In this document: in pieces, positions 44,246 through 53,700 of the stretch
Layout: the number at the start of each line of letters is the position of its first letter
How positions within the stretch are numbered: position 1 is the first letter of the stretch
Assembly: GCF_018881855.1 (NCBI RefSeq)
Contig: NZ_JACVPN010000002.1
Location: 62,001 to 126,000, forward strand
Source of the DNA: Polynucleobacter sp. MWH-Berg-3C6
Lineage (GTDB): Bacteria; Pseudomonadota; Gammaproteobacteria; Burkholderiales; Burkholderiaceae
Length of the DNA stretch: 64,000 nucleotides
Direction: 5' to 3'
Program-made: the position numbers and the translations under genes
The notes under the pieces: model-generated
What the model was told of the DNA's origin: nothing
The model's database searches: none
What the model saw: the letters and a program-made list of their open reading frames with translations, nothing else

Positions 44246-44772
44246 GATTTCTGTAGCTCACTGATTAATGGATAAATCTTTTTATTGAGTAAATCCATCG
44301 TGATCGGGCCAATATGCTTAAAGCGGATGATGCCGGCCTTATCAATCACATAGGTTTCAGGCACGCCATAGACCCCGTAATCAATCCCAACCCGCCCATT
44401 GGAATCAAAAGCGGATAGTTGGTAAGGGTTACCTTGCTTAGCTAGCATTGCGAGAGCGTCCTCACGCTTATCTTTGTAGTCCAAACCAATGATGGGTGCT
44501 ATCTTTGACTTGCCAAGCTCCACCAATACTGGGTGCTCTTCACGACAAGCTACACACCAAGACGCCCAAACATTCAATACCCAGACCTGGCCCTTCATGC
44601 TGGCAGGTGAAAAAGATTGATTGGACTCTGATAGTTGTGGAATCTCAAATGCTGGTGCCAGCTTATTGATTAATGGCGACGGCACTTCATGTGGATCCCG
44701 ATTGAGGCCAATCGCCAGAAAAACTGCCAAGACCAAAAATAGCACTAGAGGAATTAGAAACTTAGCTTTCAT
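44242..44772 (-). CDS. ccmG: thiol:disulfide interchange protein CcmG/DsbE
   Basis: 176 residues. A membrane anchor (about 5-24) precedes a periplasmic thioredoxin fold with active site WCVAC (C73 and C76) and the family Glu (ACREEHP). The cis-Pro region GVPETYVID is present. CcmG passes reductant from DsbD-type proteins to CcmH. WCVAC replaces the more common WCVPC or WCPTC. Confidence 0.94.
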   Translation of the reverse strand: MKAKFLIPLVLFLVLAVFLAIGLNRDPHEVPSPLINKLAPAFEIPQLSESNQSFSPASMKGQVWVLNVWASWCVACREEHPVLVELGKSKIAPIIGLDYKDKREDALAMLAKQGNPYQLSAFDSNGRVGIDYGVYGVPETYVIDKAGIIRFKHIGPITMDLLNKKIYPLISELQKS

Positions 44773-46688
44773 GAAACTTGTCTTTTCAATTTCATGCGAT
44801 AGCGCTTATCAGAGATTGCCAGAACCCCGCCAAGAGCCATCAACAAACAGCCGCCCCAGATCCAATCCACAAAAGGCTTGTAATACACACGTACCGCCCA
44901 GGATTTATCAGGCAACTCTTCACCAAGCGAAACATAGATGTCTCGTGTCAAACCAACATCAATCGCAGCTTCGGTCATTGGCATGGTTGAGGAGAAATAA
45001 TTCCGCTTCTCTGGATACAAGGAAGTCTGGGAACCTCCATTCTTACTGAGTAAGAAAGTTCCACGCATGGCTTGATAGTTTGGCCCTGGCACGAGATTGA
45101 CGCCTTGCAACTGAATTTGATATCCACCTACCGAAACCGTCTCCCCGGCAGACATACGAACATCTTTTTCTTCTTGATACGCGCCAACCATAGTGACGCC
45201 AATCACAAATACCGCAATTCCAAGGTGGGCTAGCTGCATACCAATAAATGAACGCGTTGGCTTGCCTGCTTTGGCCTGACGAATAATCTGCAAACACCCA
45301 GAAGCAATTACCCAGAAGGCCAATAAGAAACCGATACCAGCAAGCCAAGTGAACTCGCCCATCATCAGAGGAATAGTAATGCCAGCAACAACAGCGACCA
45401 ATCCTGCAATCCACAAGCGCTTAATTACTGCTGGCAGATCTGAATTTTTCCAGCTTGTCCAAGGGCCAATACCCATTAGGACCAACAAAGGAATCATGAT
45501 GGGCACAAACACGCTATTGAAATAAGGAGGTCCTACTGAAATCTTTCCTAAGTGAAGAGCATCTATTAACAAAGGATATAAGGTCCCAAGCAGAACAGAG
45601 CCAGCAGATACAACCAAGAAGACGTTTCCTAAGAGAATAAAAGTCTCTCTGGAGCTAAAGCTAAATTTACCGCCTAGGGAGCTCTTTGGTGCACGCCATG
45701 CATAGAGAGTTAAAGAAGAGCCAACTACGACAACTAAGAAAATGAGAATGAAAATGCCGCGCCTAGGGTCAGTGGCAAAGGCATGCACTGATGTCAGCAC
45801 GCCTGAGCGAACCAAGAAAGTTCCCAATAAAGATAGTGAGAATGCAGTAATTGCCAAGAGCACGGTCCAACTCTTAAAGCCACCGCGCTTTTCTGTAACT
45901 GCCAATGAATGTAATAGAGCAGTGCCGACTAGCCAAGGGATAAAGGATGCATTCTCTACTGGATCCCAGAACCACCATCCACCCCAGCCTAGCTCGTAGT
46001 AAGCCCACCAAGAACCCAGAGCAATACCAAGAGTCAGAAATACCCAAGCAGCGGTTGTCCAAGGACGCGACCAGCGCGCCCAAGCAGCATCTAATCTTCC
46101 AGAAAGCAAGGATGCGATTGCAAAAGCAAAAGCGACTGAGAAACCAACATACCCCATATACAACATCGGTGGATGAAACACCAAACCAGGATCTTGTAAG
46201 AGTGGATTTAAAGAGCGGCCATCTTGCGCTGCAGGAAGCAAACGCATAAATGGATTTGAGGTTGTGAGTACAAAAAGCAGGAGTCCACTTGTCACCAAAC
46301 CTAAAACACCAATCACTCTAGCAACCATAAACTCATCTAAAGCCTTAGAGAGCTGAGCCACCAAAATCGTCCAGGTGCTTAATAAGAAAACCCACAAGAG
46401 CAATGAACCTTCATGTCCGCCCCAGACAGCACCCAAGCGATACATCACAGGCATCAGAGAATTAGAGTGCTCAGCGACATAGAGTACTGAAAAATCATTG
46501 CTATAAAAACTCCAGGCTAAGATTACAAAGGCAATAGCCAGAAGTAAGAAGACGGTTTGAGCGGCAGGTCTTGCTAACACTAACCACTCGCTACGACCTT
46601 GGTGCGCACCAACAAGCGGAAGCACCCCTTGAATCAGGGCCACACAAAGCGCGAGAATTAATGCGTAATGGCCAAACTCAGGAATCAT
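44769..46688 (-). CDS. ccmF: haem lyase subunit CcmF
   Basis: 639 residues with about 14-15 helices. The WWD haem-handling motif is [19 protein letters not shown]. The N-terminus ([18 protein letters not shown]) and the conserved [11 protein letters not shown] and FRTG-type [14 protein letters not shown] blocks fit CcmF. It ligates haem from CcmE to apocytochromes. Overlaps ccmE and ccmG by four bases each. Confidence 0.96.
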   Translation of the reverse strand: MIPEFGHYALILALCVALIQGVLPLVGAHQGRSEWLVLARPAAQTVFLLLAIAFVILAWSFYSNDFSVLYVAEHSNSLMPVMYRLGAVWGGHEGSLLLWVFLLSTWTILVAQLSKALDEFMVARVIGVLGLVTSGLLLFVLTTSNPFMRLLPAAQDGRSLNPLLQDPGLVFHPPMLYMGYVGFSVAFAFAIASLLSGRLDAAWARWSRPWTTAAWVFLTLGIALGSWWAYYELGWGGWWFWDPVENASFIPWLVGTALLHSLAVTEKRGGFKSWTVLLAITAFSLSLLGTFLVRSGVLTSVHAFATDPRRGIFILIFLVVVVGSSLTLYAWRAPKSSLGGKFSFSSRETFILLGNVFLVVSAGSVLLGTLYPLLIDALHLGKISVGPPYFNSVFVPIMIPLLVLMGIGPWTSWKNSDLPAVIKRLWIAGLVAVVAGITIPLMMGEFTWLAGIGFLLAFWVIASGCLQIIRQAKAGKPTRSFIGMQLAHLGIAVFVIGVTMVGAYQEEKDVRMSAGETVSVGGYQIQLQGVNLVPGPNYQAMRGTFLLSKNGGSQTSLYPEKRNYFSSTMPMTEAAIDVGLTRDIYVSLGEELPDKSWAVRVYYKPFVDWIWGGCLLMALGGVLAISDKRYRMKLKRQVS

Positions 46689-47119
46689 TTATTGTTTCCA
46701 TTTTTTTGAGCTTGCTCTAGAGCATGTTTGGCTTCAGGCGGCATATAGTTTTCATCATGCTTAGCTAAAACCTCGCTAGCAATAAATTCTCCGCTTGCAT
46801 TCATGCGACCTTGAATCACGGCGCCCTTACCTTCTTTAAACAAATCGGGAAGAATGCCTGTGTAAGCTACTGGAATATCTTTTGCAAGATCAGTAATCAC
46901 AAAATGGACTGTCAAGCCATCACGCTTTACAGAGCCATCTTTAACCATCCCGCCAATACGAAAGGCTTGACCCTGTGGTGCCTTACCCGCAGCAACTTCA
47001 CTAGGGGTCACATATAAAGCGATATTGCTATTGAGTGCATTGAGAATCAATAGCGCAGCAACTCCAATGACTACTAGAGCAGCAATAATGATTAACGCAC
47101 GTTTATGTCTAGGCTTCAC
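46685..47119 (-). CDS. ccmE: haem chaperone CcmE
   Basis: 144 residues. One N-terminal helix precedes an OB-fold domain ([12 protein letters not shown]). The haem-binding histidine is H121 in the HDENY motif, followed by MPPE. CcmE carries haem covalently in the periplasm from CcmABCD to CcmF. The C-terminal tail is short and polar. Overlaps neighbours by four bases. Confidence 0.95.
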   Translation of the reverse strand: MKPRHKRALIIIAALVVIGVAALLILNALNSNIALYVTPSEVAAGKAPQGQAFRIGGMVKDGSVKRDGLTVHFVITDLAKDIPVAYTGILPDLFKEGKGAVIQGRMNASGEFIASEVLAKHDENYMPPEAKHALEQAQKNGNNK

Positions 47120-47304
47120 TGACTACCTTCTCTATCAAACTGCTCAGCTAAATGTTCTTGCTTGAGTCTTTTTACAATCACCTTAAAACGAGCACGCACT
47201 GCCAAGGGCTCAAGCAATAAAACCAGGGCACAGGCACCAAAGCTGCTCCACACATATAGTGCATAGCCACCCATTGCAAAGAATTCTGCTGGACTATTCC
47301 ACAT
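47116..47304 (-). CDS. ccmD: haem exporter protein CcmD
   Basis: 62 residues from the ATG at 47304, which shares one base with the ccmC stop (TAATG). A longer frame to 47337 would lie inside ccmC and is unlikely. Features: [18 protein letters not shown], one helix, then basic RRARF-like [15 protein letters not shown], as in CcmD. It is the small partner of CcmC in releasing holo-CcmE. Confidence 0.92.
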   Translation of the reverse strand: MWNSPAEFFAMGGYALYVWSSFGACALVLLLEPLAVRARFKVIVKRLKQEHLAEQFDREGSQ

Positions 47305-48080
47305 TAGTTCTTGACCTCGCTCAATTGTCTCACCCAATCAGTATGAGCCTCACGCTCCAAAATGATTGCTCGTACCCGCATCAAACCTACGGCAATGGAA
47401 TACATCCAGAAACACAGGGCCATTAAAAGCATGCCCCATAACATCGTCTGTGCCATTGCAGGCGCTTTTGTTAAAGAAACCGAAGCACCCTGATGCAAGG
47501 TATTCCACCATTTGACTGAGAAATAAATAATCGGCACATTTACCACCCCTACTAAAGCCAAAATAGCACCCGCTTTATCAGCACGGCGGGGATTATCAAT
47601 AGATGCCTGCAAGGCAATAAAGCCCAAATATAAAAACAGTAGGATTAATTCGGAAGTCAGGCGCGCATCCCAAACCCACCAAGCGCCCCACATTGGCTTA
47701 CCCCAAAATGCTCCGGTCCATAAAGATAGGAACGCCATCCATGCTCCAATCGGAGCTAAAGCTTGGGCCATCATGGCGGATAAGCGGGTATTAAAAATTA
47801 AGCCGAGTCCAGCCCATGCAGCCATGACAAGATATAAAAACATGGACATCCACGAAGCCGGTACATGGACAAAAATAATGCGATAACCCTGACCTTGAAC
47901 TGCATCTACTGGGGCAACAAAAAAGCTGATCCACAAACCAGCCAATCCGAAGATGGCAGCAAGCGCCCAAAAAATAGGAATCAATTTTCCGGCGAGCGGA
48001 TAAAAAGTACTAGGGCTTGATAACTTAAACCAATTCATCAAGCGGCTATTAGAAAAAGAAGAATTATTTACCTGATTCAT
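47304..48080 (-). CDS. ccmC: haem exporter protein CcmC
   Basis: 258 residues with six helices. The WWD motif is WGAWWVWDARLTSELILLF. Other family blocks are GYRIIFVHVPASWMS and the periplasmic WWNTLHQGASV with a haem His. CcmC loads haem on CcmE. The start ATG overlaps the ccmB stop (ATGA). The first ~20 residues are polar and variable. Confidence 0.95.
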   Translation of the reverse strand: MNQVNNSSFSNSRLMNWFKLSSPSTFYPLAGKLIPIFWALAAIFGLAGLWISFFVAPVDAVQGQGYRIIFVHVPASWMSMFLYLVMAAWAGLGLIFNTRLSAMMAQALAPIGAWMAFLSLWTGAFWGKPMWGAWWVWDARLTSELILLFLYLGFIALQASIDNPRRADKAGAILALVGVVNVPIIYFSVKWWNTLHQGASVSLTKAPAMAQTMLWGMLLMALCFWMYSIAVGLMRVRAIILEREAHTDWVRQLSEVKN

Positions 48081-48742
48081 TCAATCGCAATCTTTACGGC
48101 AGCGGCACTAACCCAAGGTACAAATGCTAAAGCCAAAATCAATAAAGCGCTGAGCAAGGAAAAATGGCCAGATGTATCCAAACCAACGCTATTTGCATAG
48201 ACCGCACCAGCACCGAAAATTAATACCGGAATATACAAAGGCAAAATTAACAAGCTCATCAATACGCTGCCTCCCCGGACCCCCAGGGTTAATGCCGCGC
48301 CAATAGAACCCAACAAAGATAGTACTGGAGTTCCAAGCAAGAGGGTGGCCATCAATACAGATAAAGAATTGGCATCCAAATCAAACTGAATACCAATAAT
48401 TGGAGCCAAAAGCACCAAGGGCAAGCCACATACCAGCCAGTGTGCAATAATTTTTCCCGCAACCAATAGCACCATAGGTTGCGGTGATAAAGCCATCTGC
48501 TCTAAAGCGCCATCCTGATAGTCAGCAGCGAACATACGATGCAAGCCTAATAAGGTAGCCAGTAAAGCTGCCACCCAGATTACACCTGGAGCAATTTTTC
48601 GCAATAAAGCGGCATCAGCACCAATGCCCAGTGGAAATAAGCTTGTCACTACTACAAAGAAAAATAATGCAGTAAGGACTTCACTCTTTCGGCGCATCAC
48701 CAAAAGTAAGTCACGGCGAATGATGGCCAGAAGAGCTCTCAT
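48077..48742 (-). CDS. ccmB: haem exporter protein CcmB
   Basis: 221 residues, about six helices. The N-terminus IIRRDLLLVMRRKSEVLTAL and the PLPLGIG-like SLFPLGIGADAALL segment fit CcmB. LLILPLYIPVLIFGAGAV is a family block. It is the membrane subunit of the CcmAB ABC complex, which uses ATP to release holo-CcmE. Overlaps ccmA and ccmC. Confidence 0.93.
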   Translation of the reverse strand: MRALLAIIRRDLLLVMRRKSEVLTALFFFVVVTSLFPLGIGADAALLRKIAPGVIWVAALLATLLGLHRMFAADYQDGALEQMALSPQPMVLLVAGKIIAHWLVCGLPLVLLAPIIGIQFDLDANSLSVLMATLLLGTPVLSLLGSIGAALTLGVRGGSVLMSLLILPLYIPVLIFGAGAVYANSVGLDTSGHFSLLSALLILALAFVPWVSAAAVKIAIE

Positions 48743-49386
48743 AACTCTAGAACCTGTACATTCGGGATATTGACTTCTTGATGGCTTGTTAATACAACAA
48801 GGCCCCCGCCAGAGATGTGCTCAGCAATCAGATTCTCAAGCTCATGAACTGCTTGCATATCCAAGGCATTAAAGGGCTCATCCAAAATCCACAGCTTCGC
48901 TTGGCGCGTTAGCATGCGAGCCATCAGAACACGTCGCTTTTGCCCTGCAGATAAACAGTTGACGGATAAATTTTCTCGGCCTCGCAAACCAAACCGCCAT
49001 AAAGCAGCTAAGGCTTGTTCTTGAGAAAGAGAAACATCATCAAGTGCCGCGTACATTTGTAAATTTTCTAAGGCGGTGAGATCTTCTTTTAAAGCATCTC
49101 GATGGCCCAGAAATAAGAGCTCGCGATGATAAGCACTTGGCTCAAGAGCAATTGAATGATCGCCCCAAAGAACTTCACCAGAATCTGGTTTTGATAAACC
49201 CGTTAAGAGTCGCAACAGGCTTGTTTTGCCTATGCCATTCTCACCGCGTACATGCAAACAATTTCCGGATGTAATCCGAACATTGAGATCTGCAAATAAT
49301 TGCTTTTCACCTCGGATACATCGAAGTCCACGGCCTTCAAGCACTAGGGTATTTTTACTAGAAGTTGTGGAAATATTGGCTGTCAT
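48739..49386 (-). CDS. ccmA: haem exporter ATP-binding protein CcmA
   Basis: 215 residues. Walker A is GENGIGKTSLL and the ABC signature is NCLSAGQKRRV. Walker B WILDEPFNALD follows and the switch His is LVVLTSHQE. This is the ATPase of the CcmAB complex. It is the first gene of the minus-strand ccmABCDEFGHI operon, in which nearly all genes overlap by 4 nt. Confidence 0.95.
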   Translation of the reverse strand: MTANISTTSSKNTLVLEGRGLRCIRGEKQLFADLNVRITSGNCLHVRGENGIGKTSLLRLLTGLSKPDSGEVLWGDHSIALEPSAYHRELLFLGHRDALKEDLTALENLQMYAALDDVSLSQEQALAALWRFGLRGRENLSVNCLSAGQKRRVLMARMLTRQAKLWILDEPFNALDMQAVHELENLIAEHISGGGLVVLTSHQEVNIPNVQVLEL

Positions 49387-49599
49387 GTGAGGTTGCGGCT
49401 CGAATCAAACCACCGCATGCATTGTCCAAGAGCCCAGAGTGGCTGTCAAACCAGCAGAAATGGATTTTTAGGAATAATCCCTTTTAATTCAGATGCTTAG
49501 GGAATTATAAAGGAGTTGCAAGAACAAAGACATTGCGTCTTTAGGGTTAATAAGATGCTCAGGCCAAGCACCGTGAATTTTTCGAGCTCCAAAAATGAA
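49387..49599 (-). promoter_or_regulatory. ccm operon upstream region with a putative -10 element
   Basis: About 210 bp between ccmA and the qor terminator. On the minus strand a perfect TATAAT lies at 49509-49504; the -35 is weak (TCTTTG with 15-bp spacing). If used, it would leave a leader of about 110 nt before ccmA. No FNR box or other operator is recognised, and no tRNA or small ORF is convincing. Confidence 0.35.
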
Positions 49600-49623
49600 A
49601 AAGCCCCGTACTAGCGGGGCTTT
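49600..49623 (-). terminator. Rho-independent terminator of the quinone oxidoreductase gene
   Basis: AAAGCCCCG (49600-49608) pairs with CGGGGCTTT (49615-49623). On the minus strand the stem is followed by TTCATTTTTGG, so it fits as the terminator of the gene ending at 49644. Confidence 0.85.
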
Positions 49624-49643
49624 CATCGACAAAACTTGCAATA

Positions 49644-50624
49644 CTAAGGAATCATCACAATGGCGCCAGAGACCTTTCTGCCCTCAGCAGCACGGTGCGC
49701 ATCAGCAGCCTGCTCCAAAGGAAACTTCGCACCGATTTGCACTTTAACGTAGCCCTTAGCAATAGCATCAAACACCGCCTTTGCATTCTCTTGCAACAAT
49801 GCATGCGTTGCATTATGAGGAAACACAGAAGGTCTAGTTAAAAATAGGCAGCCCTTCTTATTCAAAATCTCTGGCTGAATTTCAGGAGCAGGTCCTGAAG
49901 CAGCGCCAAATAAAGCCAATGTTCCAAAAGGCGCAACGCAATCTAATGAACCCATAAAAGTTGTTTTAGCAACAGAGTCATAAACCACATTTGCCTTCTT
50001 GCCACCTGTCGCTTTCAATATCTCTTCAACCCAGTTTGGCTGGGAGTAGTCGACTACCGCATCACATCCAGCCTCTTTGGCTGCAGCCATCTTCGCCTGT
50101 GAACCAACCGTACCCACTACAAATGCGCCAAGCGCTTTTGCCCAACCCGCCAAAATTTGACCAACACCACCAGCAGCAGCATGAACTACAACAATATCGC
50201 CTGCTTTAACTTTGTAGGTTTTTTGAATAAGGTACTGAGCGGTCATTGCTTTAAAAAATACTGCGGCTGCAACCTCGTCAGATACGTTGCTTGGTACAGG
50301 TACCAGCTTATCTGCGGCGACGTTTCGAGCGCTTGCATATGCGCCGATACCAGCATTCATATACATCACACGGTCACCCACTTTGAGGCCCGTCACACCA
50401 TCGCCCAAGGCCTCCACCACACCCACTGCCTCATGACCGAGGCCTGTAGGAAGATCGAGCGGATAGTAGCCAGAACGCTGATACACATCAATGAAGTTAA
50501 AACCAATGGCGGTCTGACGAATTTGGACCTCACCTTTGGCTGGAGGAGGCAACTCTTTATCAATCACCTTGATTACCTCGGCACCACCTAGTTCAGAAAG
50601 ACTAACAACACGAGCTTTTGTCAC
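49644..50624 (-). CDS. qor: quinone oxidoreductase (zeta-crystallin type, MDR family)
   Basis: 326 residues from a GTG at 50624 with AAGGTGA 4 nt upstream. The MDR pattern is GHEAVGVVEALGDGV and the NADPH site is HAAAGGVGQILAGWAKALGA. The zinc ligands of alcohol dehydrogenases are missing, as expected for Qor. It reduces quinones with NADPH by one electron. Monocistronic, with its own terminator. Confidence 0.9.
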   Translation of the reverse strand: MTKARVVSLSELGGAEVIKVIDKELPPPAKGEVQIRQTAIGFNFIDVYQRSGYYPLDLPTGLGHEAVGVVEALGDGVTGLKVGDRVMYMNAGIGAYASARNVAADKLVPVPSNVSDEVAAAVFFKAMTAQYLIQKTYKVKAGDIVVVHAAAGGVGQILAGWAKALGAFVVGTVGSQAKMAAAKEAGCDAVVDYSQPNWVEEILKATGGKKANVVYDSVAKTTFMGSLDCVAPFGTLALFGAASGPAPEIQPEILNKKGCLFLTRPSVFPHNATHALLQENAKAVFDAIAKGYVKVQIGAKFPLEQAADAHRAAEGRKVSGAIVMIP

Positions 50625-50657
50625 GTTTCACCTTATTTATTATTGTTCAACAGAAAA

Positions 50658-51092
50658 TCATACAGTAAGAGCATCTTCTTCAATCACGGCCCAGGTACTG
50701 TCACCTAACTTCTTCACGGCCATTGAATAAGTCCAGCCATCTGGAATGCCACAGCTCCACTCTTTAGGACCATTCTGAATCAGTACGTTGACTGCATTTC
50801 TGCTGTCGTAATACAAGTGATAAATTTTTCCATGAATGGGATTGAAGCTAAATTTTGCGCTGTGGACCATCTCGGTAGCATCGAGTCTTGCTTGCAAAGC
50901 ACGCGCCTGCTTCATTAAAACTTCTGCCTGCTCCATAATGCGGTCGTACTCTAGCTTTGCATTTTGGCGTGCAACATTAACCGCTTTATCTTTTTCTTCA
51001 ACTACCTTGATAGGGGCAAATACAGGGGCTCCAACTTCCATTGGATATTCAATCCCAGCATGTCTTGCTGGATCAGCATCTTCTATTCTCAT
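50658..51092 (-). CDS. DUF2452 family protein
   Basis: 144 residues. A helical middle (KDKAVNVARQNAKLEYDRIMEQ) precedes the conserved C-terminal part FNPIHGKIYHLYYDSRNAVNVL and GPKEWSCGIPDGWTYSMAV, matching DUF2452. Family function is unknown. It has no signal or membrane segment. It lies between qor and sodC on the same strand, 30-33 bp gaps, but may be independently expressed. Confidence 0.75.
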   Translation of the reverse strand: MRIEDADPARHAGIEYPMEVGAPVFAPIKVVEEKDKAVNVARQNAKLEYDRIMEQAEVLMKQARALQARLDATEMVHSAKFSFNPIHGKIYHLYYDSRNAVNVLIQNGPKEWSCGIPDGWTYSMAVKKLGDSTWAVIEEDALTV

Positions 51093-51122
51093 TAAAACCC
51101 CTGCTTATCCCTAGGTGATGAT

Positions 51123-51656
51123 TTACTTGATCAAGCCACAAGCAATGCGTGGCCCTGAATTTCCTGCTGGCTGAGACTTATAGTCATCTGGATCGCGATG
51201 CACTACAACTGAACGACCCACAACTCCAGTCGGACCTGTGTTGACTGCAAAACCATGCATTGTTGCTGAGTAAGTTGCGTTGCCGTTTGCGTCAGACTTG
51301 ATATTGGGCATATCACCAGCATGATTCATACCACTATTAGGCATGCCATGAGCTTTAGTTTCTGGATTAAAGTGGCCGCCTGCACTTGTAGCATCTGGCG
51401 CAGAACAATCCCCTTTTTCATGAACATGAAAGCCTTGCTCAGAATTTGGCTTCAAGCCAGAAAATTTGCCGTTGACCAAAACATTGCTGCCTTGCCAGGT
51501 AAAAGTAACTTCACCCTTTGTATTCGATCCAGATCTGGACTCTAAATTTGCAGTTGCTTTTTGACCCGTACCTTGTTCCATTGATTGGCAGGCAACCAAA
51601 GTCAACATTCCCGCTACCGATAAACCGATCGCCACTAGTTTTAATTTTGTATTCAT
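51123..51656 (-). CDS. sodC: Cu/Zn superoxide dismutase, lipoprotein
   Basis: 177 residues from the ATG at 51656 (GGAGAAA upstream; the frame starts at 51668). A lipobox ends LVAC, so the mature protein is probably an outer-membrane or periplasmic lipoprotein. Metal ligands are present in GFHVHEKGDCS, GGHFNPETKAHG and SVVVHRDPDDY, with the Cys pair in CSAP and IACGLIK. It dismutates periplasmic superoxide. No downstream gene is coupled. Confidence 0.93.
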   Translation of the reverse strand: MNTKLKLVAIGLSVAGMLTLVACQSMEQGTGQKATANLESRSGSNTKGEVTFTWQGSNVLVNGKFSGLKPNSEQGFHVHEKGDCSAPDATSAGGHFNPETKAHGMPNSGMNHAGDMPNIKSDANGNATYSATMHGFAVNTGPTGVVGRSVVVHRDPDDYKSQPAGNSGPRIACGLIK

Positions 51657-51752
51657 CATTTTCTCCATGGGTTTTTAGATTTTCCTGGAGTTCTGCGACC
51701 CCTCTCTTTGTGACACTTGTTGGAAAGTGTGACACAAATCCGGGGTATCTGC

Positions 51753-52304
51753 TTAGCGCTTATAAAAGCTTAAAGTAACCTCTCCGAGCTCAATGCCGAA
51801 CTTGCTCATTTTGGCCTTATTCAACATCACCTTAGGGCTTACAAGGTACATCCAGTCATTAAATTGCACATGGTAAATCGTGCCGTCAACGGACAAGGCC
51901 AGGGTATAGGCCCAATTCAGTGCGTTACCAGCCAGATCACCCTGGGCATCGCCTACGACGTCATCTGCTCTACCAATATATTTTCCAGGAGACTGCTCTA
52001 TCAAAGTCCAAATACGTTTTTGTTTAGTGCCATCTGAGTAATCAAAACTCTCATCCAGAGTGCCAACTTTTTTACCATCAACTACCTTCCAATCTGCTTT
52101 TATGAGGACGGTAAAGCGCTTCTTCACTTCACCACTGCGATCAGTAAAGATTCCATAGGCATCGATGGTTCCAGAAAAGTACTCGCTCAAATCTAATGCC
52201 GGTTTCTCATTGGCATATTGCCTAACACTCGGGCCTGAACAAGCAAGCAATAAGAGTGCACTTATTAGCGCCGCAAAAGACTTCAGAGAAAAATAGTGTT
52301 TCAC
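51753..52304 (-). CDS. DUF3833 family lipoprotein
   Basis: 183 residues from a GTG at 52304, directly after the stop of the upstream gene. Lipobox LLAC. DUF3833 blocks are seen: YFSGTIDAYGIFTDRSGEVKKRF, GTLDESFDYSDGTKQKRIW, GRADDVVGDAQGDLAGNALNW, and VQFNDWMYL with KMSKFGIELGEVTLSF. Function unknown. Such genes often sit with chalcone-isomerase-like genes and lipid or light-stress genes in other proteobacteria. Co-transcribed with the two genes upstream. Confidence 0.85.
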   Translation of the reverse strand: MKHYFSLKSFAALISALLLLACSGPSVRQYANEKPALDLSEYFSGTIDAYGIFTDRSGEVKKRFTVLIKADWKVVDGKKVGTLDESFDYSDGTKQKRIWTLIEQSPGKYIGRADDVVGDAQGDLAGNALNWAYTLALSVDGTIYHVQFNDWMYLVSPKVMLNKAKMSKFGIELGEVTLSFYKR

Positions 52305-52850
52305 TTAGCAGGCCTCATTAAAAAGTGGTGGCGGGCAACCTTGCCCTAGCAATTCATTGCGCAACTTAGGAGCGCTCGTTTTGGGATCTAACCAAATGCC
52401 AAAGAATGCTTTTGAAAACTCGACTCCGGGTATCTGAGCAACACGTTTGCCATCGTGATAAAAAATCGTCCCCTGTTTAGGCGTATAGATTGCCGTCAAG
52501 GTTTGGCCTGACTCAATATTGGGCAAAATAGTGGCAAGCTCCTTACCCCATGTTGTTACCTGGGCATCAGGAACGCCCATTTTTTTCATCTCGTCAGCAG
52601 TGCGATTGGCAATAGAGACGCCAGTAAATGATTTTTGATAGCGAATGTTAAGAGCAAACTCCGGGGAAGACGGCACACCTGAGCGATAAAAGGATGCATC
52701 ATAAATATGAAAACCCAACCAATTTAATCTACCGCTACCCTGAAGCTTTGCAGGGTTTAATACGCTATCAATATAAGAAATATCTCGCGCAAAGCTATTG
52801 GAGGCTAAGAGAAAAATAGCTCCGCAGAAAATGAAAAGTTTCTTCAGCAT
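52305..52850 (-). CDS. chalcone isomerase-like family protein, exported
   Basis: 181 residues from the ATG at 52850; a TTG six bases earlier overlaps the previous stop. The signal peptide ends NSFARD. The pattern GSGRLNWLGFHIYDASFYRSG and FALNIRYQKSFTGVSIANRT fits the bacterial chalcone isomerase-like family. GTIFYHDGKRVAQI and FSKAFFGIWLD are conserved later blocks. True flavonoid chemistry is unlikely; a periplasmic lipid-binding role is possible. Confidence 0.85.
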   Translation of the reverse strand: MLKKLFIFCGAIFLLASNSFARDISYIDSVLNPAKLQGSGRLNWLGFHIYDASFYRSGVPSSPEFALNIRYQKSFTGVSIANRTADEMKKMGVPDAQVTTWGKELATILPNIESGQTLTAIYTPKQGTIFYHDGKRVAQIPGVEFSKAFFGIWLDPKTSAPKLRNELLGQGCPPPLFNEAC

Positions 52851-52852
52851 AT

Positions 52853-53263
52853 TCAAGATGCGCTCTTTGTGGAAGTAGCTTTCACTAAATAGAGGGCTAC
52901 TGGACCAAATACATTAGATATAGCATGCCGGTTTTTAGCAAAGAATCGATATCCCACTTGCAATATGGGTTGCAATAACTTTCTAGAGAACATCCATGCT
53001 AAGAATGGGAGATTTGCCCTACGATATGCTTCAGGGAAAACAGTCACCCCTTGAATCAGGACCCCATTGGCATACTGCCCATACATAGCAGCCAAAGCTT
53101 GCTCACAGGAGATGCCAATTCTGTCAGAGTCAAAACGTTCAGAATTGATGTCCACAAAGTCGAGTAGACCGGCTTGATTTCTTCTGGATAAAAACAGAAT
53201 TTCAGCCTGGCATAAAGGACAGGCGCCATCGTAAAAGAGAGTTAGTTTTTCTAGTGCATTCAT
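52853..53263 (-). CDS. DCC-family thiol-disulfide oxidoreductase (DUF393)
   Basis: 136 residues. The N-terminal motif is FYDGACPLCQAEI, with the DxxCPxC of the family, then the thioredoxin-like continuation LLDFVDINS. It begins the three-gene unit with the chalcone isomerase-like and DUF3833 genes. Soluble, no signal peptide. Substrate unknown. Confidence 0.85.
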   Translation of the reverse strand: MNALEKLTLFYDGACPLCQAEILFLSRRNQAGLLDFVDINSERFDSDRIGISCEQALAAMYGQYANGVLIQGVTVFPEAYRRANLPFLAWMFSRKLLQPILQVGYRFFAKNRHAISNVFGPVALYLVKATSTKSAS

Positions 53264-53325
53264 GGCTCAGCAAGTTTAAGCCTTATTGAATAAACTGGCT
53301 GATAACAACACTATTAAGGGATCTC

Positions 53326-53700
53326 ATGCAAAAAGAAGTTGCCTTAAACGTATTTGGAGAGCCATTAATCCCCTGTTCCTTTGATCCACTCACAGGCTTC
53401 TTTAGAGATGGATGCTGTAAAACCAATGAAGAAGATGTGGGTAGCCACTTAGTCTGTGCGGTTGTAACAAAAGAGTTTTTACAATTTAGCCTTGAAAAAG
53501 GAAATGATCTAATAACCCCAAGGCCAGAGTACCAATTCCCAGGGCTGGTTGCCGGAGATCAATGGTGCCTGTGCATTACTCGCTGGGTAGAGGCCGCCAA
53601 TGCTCAATGCGCCCCGCTCATCAAGTTGGAGAGCACGCATATCAATGCTCTCGAAACGGTTTCCTTAGATGTCTTGCAGCAGTACGCGAGTGAAGTGTGA
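53326..53700 (+). CDS. DUF2237 family protein
   Basis: 124 residues. Strong match to the DUF2237 pattern: NVFGEPLIPCSFDPLTGFF, RDGCC, VGSHLVCAVVTKEFL, GNDLITP, FPGLVAGDQWCLCITRWVEA. Four or more conserved cysteines could bind metal. Function is unknown. Its stop overlaps the start of the deacetylase gene (GTGA), linking the two. It is divergent from the DCC trio. Confidence 0.88.
   Translation: MQKEVALNVFGEPLIPCSFDPLTGFFRDGCCKTNEEDVGSHLVCAVVTKEFLQFSLEKGNDLITPRPEYQFPGLVAGDQWCLCITRWVEAANAQCAPLIKLESTHINALETVSLDVLQQYASEV

Noticed and set aside
49390..49460. tRNA-like GGCTCGAATC stretch upstream of ccmA
   Set aside because: No cloverleaf or acceptor stem can be drawn and no CCA-like end is present.
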